This document shows, in pieces, positions 58,611 to 64,000 of a stretch of 64,000 nucleotides of DNA; position 1 is the first letter of the stretch, and each line of letters begins with the position of its first letter. Below the pieces are notes generated by a model. It saw only the letters and a list, made by a program, of their open reading frames with translations. It made no database searches and was not told where the DNA came from. The DNA comes from Oscillospiraceae bacterium. GTDB lineage: Bacteria > Bacillota > Clostridia > Oscillospirales > Acutalibacteraceae. The translations under genes and the position numbers were made by a program. Where the stretch lies: contig SVPJ01000003.1 of assembly GCA_015065885.1 (NCBI GenBank), positions 62,001 to 126,000 on the forward strand. The letters run 5' to 3'.

Positions 58611-58982
58611 TAGGGTGAGCAATGAAATCCGAACCGCGTTTTGAAACGGCGGATTTCCGCTCATCCATTGTTAAAATGCTCGCCAATACGGCAGTATTGG
58701 CTGCGCTTTTGCCGCGGCTGAACGAAAAATCCGCTCGTTTCAAAATCTACGACCGCCAAGCGAGGAGATTTTGAGGGATTTTTGTTTCAGTCGGGCGAAG
58801 TAATGCTCGCGCCTTACGAGCACGGATGAAGCAAAAAGCACCGAACCCTTTTATATTCCACTTTCGTTGGGAGAATGAGCATATAATGCTCATTCTCGGG
58901 GACATTGCCGCAAAACTGCAACAAGTAGATGTTGCGGGCAATGTCCGCTTTGCGGCGGGTTCGGGTTTTACTGCTCACCCTA
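58611..58982. mobile_element. MITE-like element with 25-bp imperfect terminal inverted repeats
   Basis: The left end TAGGGTGAGCAATGAAATCC and the inverse of the right end, TAGGGTGAGCAGTAAAACCC, continue alike to CGAACC, with 22 of 25 positions equal. Each end starts with TA, as expected if TA is the duplicated target (Tc1/mariner/IS630 type). The 372 bp has no credible gene; inside are the perfect hairpin GAGAATGAGC..GCTCATTCTC and the stem GACATTGCC..GGCAATGTC. The right end reads into the 3' end of the quinone-oxidoreductase gene, whose TGA stop is part of the repeat. Confidence 0.72.
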
Positions 58983-59958
58983 CCGTGAGCACTACTTTGC
59001 CCACGTTTTCACCGCGGTACAGGATGTCGTGTGCGGCTTCCGCTTCGGTGATGGGAAGCACCTTATAAATGGTGGGGCGTACTTCCCCGCTCTCCACCTT
59101 GGGCCACACCTTTTCGACCAGTTCCGCCAAGATCTGCGCCTTCACCGCAGGGGTGCGGGAACGCAGGGTGCTGCCGATGATCCGCACGTTGCGCACGTAG
59201 ATGTTTTTGAGATCGATCTGCGTCATCTGCCCCGCGAGCGCCGCGATCATGATCCACCGCGCCCCGTGTTTCAAGTAATGGACACACTTACCCATTACCT
59301 CACCGCCGAGACAGTCGATAGCCACGTCCACGGGGTGCCCCTCGTCGAGTTGCTGCTTCAGCACTTCCACGATATCCTCTTTGGTAGTGTTCACCACCAC
59401 GTCGGCGTTCAGATGGCGAATGGACGCGGCGATCTCATCCGACAGCACGGTGGTGATGACACGGGCGCCGAACGCTTTGGCCATCGGGATCACCACGCTG
59501 GCAAGCCCGCTCGCGCCCGCGTTCATCAAAAGGGTGTCCCCCGCTTTGAGGCCGCCTTCCAAAAACAGATTCAGGTACGCCGTGGCAAACGCTTCGGGCA
59601 TCGCCGCCGCTTCCACCATCGAGCAACCTTCGGGAATCGGCATCAGCATATCGTACTTCACGTTGGCGTATTCGGCATATCCGCCGCCGCCGAGCAGGGC
59701 GCACACCTTATCCCCCACCTGCCAGCGGGATTTTTTCGCCGCTTCGGCACCCACTTCCACGATGGTACCCGCAATTTCCAGTCCCATCCACTCGGGGCAA
59801 CCGGGCGGGGGTGGATAATCTCCTTCGCGTTGCATCAAGTCGGCGCGGTTGAGTGCCGCCGCCTCAATTTTCACCAGACAATCCTCCGCACCCACCACGG
59901 GATCGGGCACGGTATCCCACCGCAGAGAACGGTCGTCGTTCACCAAAATGGCTTTCAT
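58975..59958 (-). CDS. NAD(P)H:quinone oxidoreductase-like medium-chain dehydrogenase (PIG3/Qor type)
   Basis: A zinc-free MDR-family enzyme of 327 residues. The N-terminal substrate domain has VKIEAAALNRADLMQREGDYPPPPG and PEWMGLEIAGTIVEVG; the cofactor domain has LLMNAGASGLASVVIPMAKAFG, and ALAGQMTQIDLKNIYVRNVRIIGSTLRSR follows. The last pattern is typical of the PIG3/TIGR02824 group. The zinc-binding residues of alcohol dehydrogenases are missing. ATG 59958 is nine bases after AAGGAG; an ATG three codons earlier is too close. The stop codon lies in the end of a MITE-like element, so the last two or three residues may have changed. Confidence 0.88.
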   Translation of the reverse strand: MKAILVNDDRSLRWDTVPDPVVGAEDCLVKIEAAALNRADLMQREGDYPPPPGCPEWMGLEIAGTIVEVGAEAAKKSRWQVGDKVCALLGGGGYAEYANVKYDMLMPIPEGCSMVEAAAMPEAFATAYLNLFLEGGLKAGDTLLMNAGASGLASVVIPMAKAFGARVITTVLSDEIAASIRHLNADVVVNTTKEDIVEVLKQQLDEGHPVDVAIDCLGGEVMGKCVHYLKHGARWIMIAALAGQMTQIDLKNIYVRNVRIIGSTLRSRTPAVKAQILAELVEKVWPKVESGEVRPTIYKVLPITEAEAAHDILYRGENVGKVVLTVG

Positions 59959-59970
59959 ATCATACACTCC

Positions 59971-60969
59971 TTATTCTATCATTCCTGCCGCACGCAGGGT
60001 CAATGTAAACACGGCCAGTTCATGGTCGTAATCGAATCGCGTGGGTTTGTTTTCGCGTATCTTCGCGGCAAAATCGTTCATCATCGCGGTATAACGCGAA
60101 AACTTCGGGGAGGTGTAGTTTTCCACCCGCATCTTCCCGTCCGCATCCCGCAAGACCACGCGGGCATCGGCGTAATAGTCGTGCGGATACGCACCGCGTT
60201 CCAGCGGGCGGATCTCCACCACCCCTTCGGTGCCGGTGACCACCAACTGACGGCGAGAACCACCGTCCAGCTCGGAACACGTTGTCTTCACGAACGACGT
60301 CCCACGGGGATACCGAAACGCCGCCATACCGAAATCGGGTGCGGTCGCCCCCTCGTTCCTCGCCGAGGTATTTAACGGAATGACCTCTTGCGGCTCACCC
60401 TGGAAGGTATACACAAGGTCCACCAAATGACATCCGAGGAAGAACATCATACCGCCTTGGAATTTGTTCAGCCAATCGGTCTTTTTACGATCGTACTTGA
60501 TGTTCATATGGGCTTCCACCGAAAGGATCTCCCCGAGTTTGCCCTGTTCCATCAACTCACGCGCATAGATAACGGCCGGATTGTAACGGTACATATACCC
60601 CGTTTGAAACACCGTGTTGTTCTTACGCAGAATGCCGATCAAACGCACGAAGTCGTCGAGGTCCTCCCCACCGGGTTTGTCCATGTGGATGGGCAACCCT
60701 TTTTCGGCAAACGGCAACGCCGCCTGCACGAGATACTTCTCTTCCTTTTCAATGACCACCGCTTCAAGGGTATCGTCGCAGAGCAGTTCGTCCATCGTTT
60801 TCCACACCGCTTGATCGTACCACGCCGTTCCCGCGACCGCCTCGCGGTAGGCGGGGTCATCTTCGCAAACACCAATCAATTCAAAATTCGGATTTTCGAT
60901 CAAGTCGCGCAGAAGATCCCGCGCGTGGTCGTGCCCTGCACCGATCTGTGCTACACGTATCGGTTTCAT
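59971..60969 (-). CDS. Gfo/Idh/MocA-family oxidoreductase
   Basis: A 332-residue NAD(P)-dependent dehydrogenase. The Rossmann start RVAQIGAGHDHARDLLRDL is at residue 4, the conserved EKGLPIHMDKPGGEDLDDF (the EKP-like motif, with DKP) near residue 90, and GYMYRYNPAVIYARELM near residue 130. The C-terminal domain has GGMMFFLGCHLVDLVYTFQGEPQ, where the histidine is typical of the active site. Such enzymes act on sugars, inositols or their acids. Its ATG overlaps the stop of the upstream dehydrogenase (ATGA), so the two are translationally coupled and probably act in one sugar pathway. Confidence 0.9.
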   Translation of the reverse strand: MKPIRVAQIGAGHDHARDLLRDLIENPNFELIGVCEDDPAYREAVAGTAWYDQAVWKTMDELLCDDTLEAVVIEKEEKYLVQAALPFAEKGLPIHMDKPGGEDLDDFVRLIGILRKNNTVFQTGYMYRYNPAVIYARELMEQGKLGEILSVEAHMNIKYDRKKTDWLNKFQGGMMFFLGCHLVDLVYTFQGEPQEVIPLNTSARNEGATAPDFGMAAFRYPRGTSFVKTTCSELDGGSRRQLVVTGTEGVVEIRPLERGAYPHDYYADARVVLRDADGKMRVENYTSPKFSRYTAMMNDFAAKIRENKPTRFDYDHELAVFTLTLRAAGMIE

Positions 60970-61976
60970 TTCACATCTCTCCAATCAAACTGTGTCAGCG
61001 GGAAGGACGGATCGTCCAGCAGATGCCCATACACGGCGAGTGCCTCGTCGATCGTGTGCACCTCGTCCACCATCGCCTGCAGATCCAACCGCCCGCACGC
61101 GGTAAGCCGAATGAGCGCGCACATATCGTCGCTTTGTGTCCACCAGCCCGTGTGCGATTCGTGCTGCGGGCGCGCTTGCGTATGGGCGCCGATCAACTGC
61201 ACGCCCGGCCCGTGTACCTTGCGGTAATAATCCACCGTAAAGTCGGAGTTACGCGTACAACCGAGCAGTGCGACACGGCCAAACCGTGCCATACAATCAA
61301 GCGCACCGTTGAGACCCGCCCCGACACCCGTCACTTCGATCGCGACGTTTACGCCGCCGCCCGTGAGCCGCTTCACCGTAGCGGCAAAATCGGGAGCATA
61401 CGGGTCCAGTGCATAGTCCGCCCCGCACGCGAGCGCTTTTTCACGTTTTTCCGCCACGGGGTCCACCGCAATAATGGGGGCGGCACCCGCCAGTCGCAGA
61501 AGCGGCAAAGCGAACAGGCCCAAGATTCCCATCCCCATCACCAGGGCGGACTCACCGATCTGCACCCCGCACTTGCGGATCGCCGCCAGCGGGAAGGTTG
61601 CAATATTAAAGAGCGATGCCGTCTGTGTACTGACTTCATCGGGCAGTACATACACGTTTTCCTGTTTTACCACCTGCACCGAGGAATGCGTTGACCAGCA
61701 AAGCGCCACACGGTCGCCCGCTTTGCACGAAGTCACACCTTCGCCCACGGCGGTCACCACACCGGCGGAACTGTACCCACCCGTGCGCGGGAAAGATACT
61801 TCCGGTCCGCTTACCCAACTGACGGTGTCACTGCCGCTCAAATTCGCGCGTTCGGTGCCACCGCTGATGGCGGAAAACTCCAGTTGCACCTGCACTTCGC
61901 CCGACGCAGGTGTCGGTGCGGTCATATCCTGCACCTGCACTTCCCGCGGAGCGGTAAATAAAATGCGTTTGGCCAT
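60966..61976 (-). CDS. Medium-chain zinc-type alcohol/polyol dehydrogenase
   Basis: A 336-residue MDR dehydrogenase. Features are EVQVQLEFSAISGGTERANLSG near the N-terminus, the FPRTGGYSSAGVVTAVGEGV loop, and the cofactor-binding ALVMGMGILGLFALPLLRLAGA near residue 145. The typical catalytic cysteine and GHE motif are changed (ISGGTER replaces the usual CGTD), as in the bacteriochlorophyllide-BchC-like and sugar-acid-related subgroup, so catalytic zinc may be absent. It is coupled to the Gfo/Idh/MocA gene and divergent from an AraC regulator. A sugar or polyol substrate is probable but not known. Confidence 0.85.
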   Translation of the reverse strand: MAKRILFTAPREVQVQDMTAPTPASGEVQVQLEFSAISGGTERANLSGSDTVSWVSGPEVSFPRTGGYSSAGVVTAVGEGVTSCKAGDRVALCWSTHSSVQVVKQENVYVLPDEVSTQTASLFNIATFPLAAIRKCGVQIGESALVMGMGILGLFALPLLRLAGAAPIIAVDPVAEKREKALACGADYALDPYAPDFAATVKRLTGGGVNVAIEVTGVGAGLNGALDCMARFGRVALLGCTRNSDFTVDYYRKVHGPGVQLIGAHTQARPQHESHTGWWTQSDDMCALIRLTACGRLDLQAMVDEVHTIDEALAVYGHLLDDPSFPLTQFDWRDVK

Positions 61977-61997
61977 ACGTCCTCACTCCTTTTTTTC

Positions 61998-62027
61998 ATT
62001 ATAATCCTCTTGACCGCTCAAACGCAA
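61998..62027 (-). promoter_or_regulatory. Promoter of the dehydrogenase-oxidoreductase pair
   Basis: Minus strand TTGCGT (62022-62027), 18 bp, TATAAT (61998-62003). The poor -35 suggests dependence on an activator such as the divergent AraC protein. Confidence 0.55.
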
Positions 62028-62038
62028 TATGCTATACT
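62010..62038 (+). promoter_or_regulatory. Promoter of the araC-type regulator gene
   Basis: TTGACC (62010-62015), 17 bp, TATACT (62033-62038). It overlaps the divergent promoter, so the two cannot be occupied together. Confidence 0.8.
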
Positions 62039-62084
62039 GCACGAAAAGAGGTAATATTCTGTATTGTACAAGGAGGTTTTTGCT

Positions 62085-62834
62085 GTGAATGATCAAGAAT
62101 TCTTCACGACCTTCCGTTTCGTGCAGATCCACATCCACGAGTATCACCACACCGACAACAGTCACGGTGTTCCCACTCATTTTATCGGTATTATGAAAAG
62201 CGGAAGCGGTCTGCTCATTTCCGACCGTACCCGCATTGAGGTTGGGGCAGGCGACGTGTTTTACATTCCGAAGGGATGCCGTTATCATTCCTACTGGCGC
62301 GGAGAGGACTGCGTATTTCAGTCGCTCGGTTTTACCCATCTCCCGCGGGATCGCAAATGTCCGTACGCCCTGCAGGTCCTGCACCCCGAAGCCGAAGCGG
62401 CCGCCCTGTTTTCCGCATTGGCGGACACCGACACCGTGAGTGCGTACACGGTGGGATTGCTCTACACCGCATTGGGGTTGATGTTGCCCACGATGGCGGT
62501 GGATCATCCGCAGACCTACCACCCTATCCCCTACGCCGCCACGCAATATATGGCGGAACATCTCACCGCCCCGATGAGTGAGGTTGCCGCCGCCTGCGGC
62601 ATCAGCGAATCGGCGCTGTATCAAATTTTTCGACGCGCACTGGGCAAAACGCCCAACGCCGTGCGGCAGGAACTGTGTTGTCGGCGTGCGATCGACCTGC
62701 TCCAAACCACCGACTTATCGATCGAGGAGATCAGCGCCGGGTTGGGGTTTAGTTCCTCTTCGTATTTTCGCAAAGTATTCGGCGCGGTGACGGGTCAGAC
62801 CCCACGCGATTTCCGCAAACGGTCCATTATGTAG
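62085..62834 (+). CDS. AraC-family transcriptional regulator with cupin sensor domain
   Basis: A 249-residue regulator. The N-terminal cupin-like domain includes IHIHEYHHTDNSHGVPTHF and the barrel segment GLLISDRTRIEVGAGDVFYIPKG, which probably bind a sugar. The C-terminal two helix-turn-helix units are MSEVAAACGISESALYQIFRRALG and SIEEISAGLGFSSSSYFRKVFG, ending TPRDFRK. GTG 62085 follows AAGGAGGTTTTTGCT and begins VNDQEFF. It is divergent from the dehydrogenase pair, which it most likely controls. Confidence 0.92.
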   Translation: MNDQEFFTTFRFVQIHIHEYHHTDNSHGVPTHFIGIMKSGSGLLISDRTRIEVGAGDVFYIPKGCRYHSYWRGEDCVFQSLGFTHLPRDRKCPYALQVLHPEAEAAALFSALADTDTVSAYTVGLLYTALGLMLPTMAVDHPQTYHPIPYAATQYMAEHLTAPMSEVAAACGISESALYQIFRRALGKTPNAVRQELCCRRAIDLLQTTDLSIEEISAGLGFSSSSYFRKVFGAVTGQTPRDFRKRSIM

Positions 62835-62874
62835 AAAAACAAGGCAAGCGTGTAAACGCTTGCCTTGTTTTTTG
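62835..62874. terminator. Terminator shared by the araC-type and SLOG 2 genes
   Basis: AAACAAGGCAAGCG, six-base loop, CGCTTGCCTTGTTT, then TTTG. It lies between two converging genes. Confidence 0.88.
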
Positions 62875-62879
62875 TCACT

Positions 62880-63368
62880 TTATTCTATCGGCGTTATCGG
62901 AAATCGGATAATTTCTTTCTTTTTCTTGACAGCATATTCAAGGGCGATTTTGGCACCGCTTTTACGGGTCGTGGGAGTGTTTTCTTCATCGTAATAAACA
63001 ATACAAAAATGACTCTTGTCTACCATTTCATAGTTACGCTCTACATACGCCGCCCTGCCGGATCGTATTATCTTTTCGGGATAATATGTGTCCTCGTAGT
63101 TTTCCAAAAGATACGCTTTATAGCCGTCATCTATGTATGGAAATTCCGCTCGTACATAAATCCGCTTTATATGTGAATGGTTTTCTTTCATTTTTGTTAC
63201 GACTTCATAGCAAAGATCATTGAATCGGCTCTTGCTCCCCAAAAGAAAGGTATCCACATTCTCGTTTACAATAAGTTTTTCAATCGCTGCTTGAAGCGAT
63301 CGTCTCAGTACCTCCGTTTCACGTATCTCTCTGTGCCCCAAAAAACAGCAGGTCTTCTTTTCGTTCAT
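62880..63368 (-). CDS. SLOG-superfamily protein, copy 2
   Basis: A 162-residue homologue of the protein at 24616, with about two thirds of residues the same by eye. Shared blocks include KTCCFLGHR at the start, VDTFLLGSKSRFNDLC, HIKRIYVRAEFP, NYEDTYYPEKIIRSGRAAYVE, FCIVYYDEENTPTTRKSG and KIALEYA. The strand/GHR loop and the GSxSxF loop are where SLOG folds bind a nucleotide-like ligand. No membrane helix or signal is seen. GAGGTGGGAAT precedes the ATG. It is divergent from an XRE regulator, and its -35 lies in a repeated operator-like motif. Function is unknown. Confidence 0.7.
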   Translation of the reverse strand: MNEKKTCCFLGHREIRETEVLRRSLQAAIEKLIVNENVDTFLLGSKSRFNDLCYEVVTKMKENHSHIKRIYVRAEFPYIDDGYKAYLLENYEDTYYPEKIIRSGRAAYVERNYEMVDKSHFCIVYYDEENTPTTRKSGAKIALEYAVKKKKEIIRFPITPIE

Positions 63369-63422
63369 ATTCCCACCTCATTAAAGATCTATATGCACAA
63401 AAGTCCTCATTTCGATATTTAT

Positions 63423-63451
63423 AGTATACAATACTGGTTGGTAAATATCAA
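63423..63451 (-). promoter_or_regulatory. Sigma-A promoter of SLOG gene 2
   Basis: Minus strand TTGATA (63446-63451), 17 bp, TATACT (63423-63428). The -35 is inside the first copy of the repeated operator motif (63444-63457). Confidence 0.78.
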
Positions 63452-63489
63452 TAGTCTGTGGAATATTAAAAATAATATCAATAGACTAT
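63444..63489. promoter_or_regulatory. Repeated and palindromic operator candidate for the XRE regulator
   Basis: AATATCAATAGTCT (63444-63457) and AATATCAATAGACT (63474-63487) are direct repeats exactly 30 bp apart (three helical turns), differing at one base. ATAGTCT (63451-63457) and AGACTAT (63483-63489) also form an inverted pair around an AT-rich centre. The region covers the SLOG -35 and lies just before the XRE gene. Confidence 0.65.
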
Positions 63490-63506
63490 GATAGAGGGGT
63501 GATTTC

Positions 63507-63845
63507 ATGAACGAATTGGCAAAGATAATCGGTCAACGCATTCGTAACTATAGAACACAACTTGGTTTGAGCCAGGAAAAGTTAGCCGAACTTGCCGGTT
63601 GTCACCCGACGTATATCGGACAAGTGGAGCGCGGAGAAAAGAATGCCACGTTAGAAAGCATTGATAAAATCAGTTCCTCGTTAAACATCTCGCTGTCAAA
63701 ACTTTTTGAACACATTGGCGGTAAAAACACTTCCGATCGTAACATCCCACTCGAATGTTATGAGTTTTTACTGACCAAAAGCCAAGAAGAACAGGAACAG
63801 ATCATAAAAATCTTGATGGAGATGGACAAGTACAAAGGTAACTAA
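63507..63845 (+). CDS. XRE-family helix-turn-helix regulator
   Basis: A 112-residue protein. Residues 5-66 are a canonical HTH_3 domain: IIGQRIRNYRTQLGLSQEKLAELAGCHPTYIGQVERGEKNAT, then LESIDKISSSLNISLSKLF. The last 40 residues (LTKSQEEQEQIIKILMEMDKY) are helical and may dimerise. GAGGGGTGATTTC precedes the ATG. It is divergent from SLOG gene 2 with 138 bp between, and is the natural candidate to bind the repeats there. A single-domain XRE protein of this kind is usually a repressor; no phage genes are nearby. Confidence 0.88.
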   Translation: MNELAKIIGQRIRNYRTQLGLSQEKLAELAGCHPTYIGQVERGEKNATLESIDKISSSLNISLSKLFEHIGGKNTSDRNIPLECYEFLLTKSQEEQEQIIKILMEMDKYKGN

Positions 63846-63854
63846 TACATTAAG

Positions 63855-63896
63855 ACCCTCTCTGCTGAATAGCCGCAGAGAGGGTTCGTGCTTTTT
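63855..63896 (+). terminator. Terminator after the XRE gene
   Basis: ACCCTCTCTGC and GCAGAGAGGGT form the stem, followed by TCGTGCTTTTT. Confidence 0.75.
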
Positions 63897-64000
63897 GCTC
63901 TCGCCCTGCGGCAGGAGCAAGCCCCTGCCCTACGATAAACGTACTTTGTAGAGACAGGTGTCCTCTGTCCACATTGGGTAACCGCGCACCCCGCGCGCTT
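63897..64000. repeat. Possible family B repeat at the window edge
   Basis: GCAGGAGCAAGCCCCTGCCC followed by GACAGGTGTCCTCTGTC gives two stems, and the text resembles the family B elements at 10577 and 35718. No gene is seen; the element may continue past the window. Confidence 0.35.

Noticed and set aside
57244..58743. A 1.5-kb antisense frame over the helicase tail, and leucine-rich frames within it
   Set aside because: They are products of reading the 18-bp repeats in other frames; no start signals or family match.
58747..59068. Short frames inside the 372-bp MITE-like element
   Set aside because: They cross palindromes and the terminal repeat, and no transposase-like motif is present.
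63507..63845. Prophage repressor
   Set aside because: The XRE protein could come from a phage, but no integrase, structural or lysis genes are present in the remaining sequence.

Overview
The window reads as chromosomal DNA of a spore-forming, GC-rich, strictly anaerobic member of the Clostridia, most likely an uncultured gut Oscillospiraceae/Ruminococcaceae-type bacterium. The reasons are the sporulation genes (spoIIID, a spoIIM-like gene, spoIID), Gram-positive Shine-Dalgarno sequences and sigma-A promoters with 17-bp spacers, PerR with a rubredoxin-first ('reverse') rubrerythrin, an L-box lysine riboswitch, clostridial families such as DUF1858, TIGR04086 and YesL/DUF624, and a surface protein combining BspA-type leucine-rich repeats with a dockerin-like C-terminus. 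This placement is inferred from gene content; no 16S rRNA gene is present.

Layout. 1-5.4 kb: the end of a nucleoside/sugar ABC permease gene, then minus-strand genes for translation and RNA modification (trmK-rqcH-trmO), a DUF1858 redox protein, spoIIID with a candidate sigma-E promoter, a zinc-ribbon membrane protein and bioY. 5.7-9.5 kb: a YfcE-type phosphodiesterase, convergent with the lysine-pathway operon asd-dapA-dapB, which is led by a lysine riboswitch and terminator. 9.5-14.5 kb: queA, tgt, yajC (queuosine and secretion) and three membrane-protein genes. 14.5-18.1 kb: pepF-mntP-MFS on the minus strand. 18.2-24.6 kb: an arginine cluster, argG-argH-[amino-acid ABC transporter]-argF. 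24.6-28.7 kb: a SLOG-family gene divergent from a ribbon-helix-helix regulator, a repeat-rich gap, an RluA-type pseudouridine synthase, a DUF1846 protein and a 382-bp non-coding element with terminal inverted repeats. 28.7-35.6 kb: gdhA, murA, a YycJ-type hydrolase, rlmH, and an ECF sigma factor with a membrane-anchored beta-propeller partner. 35.9-38.5 kb: a FliB-like methylase, two AT-richer genes of unknown role and tRNA-Ala(GGC). 38.6-43.1 kb: perR, rubrerythrin, a hexapeptide acyltransferase and a GH38 alpha-mannosidase. 43.3-48.9 kb: a giant LRR surface protein. 49.0-52.8 kb: the glycolytic operon pgk-tpiA-gpmI. 52.9-64 kb: citrate synthase, spoIID, a DEAD-box helicase, a MITE-like element, two dehydrogenases plus a Gfo/Idh/MocA oxidoreductase beside an AraC regulator, and a second SLOG gene divergent from an XRE regulator.

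Most of the window is ordinary core genome. The most unusual signals are: (i) twin SLOG-protein modules about 38 kb apart, each paired head-to-head with a different class of small DNA-binding regulator, and each with its own repeated operator-like motif in the shared promoter region; (ii) two non-coding elements with terminal inverted repeats (28296-28677 and 58611-58982), the second supplying the stop codon of a neighbouring gene; (iii) an ECF sigma factor paired with a probable anti-sigma/beta-propeller fusion; and (iv) recently amplified in-frame tandem repeats in the LRR protein (7 x 123 bp) and the helicase tail (16 x 18 bp). All functional statements come from reading the sequence and recalling protein families; no database search was run.
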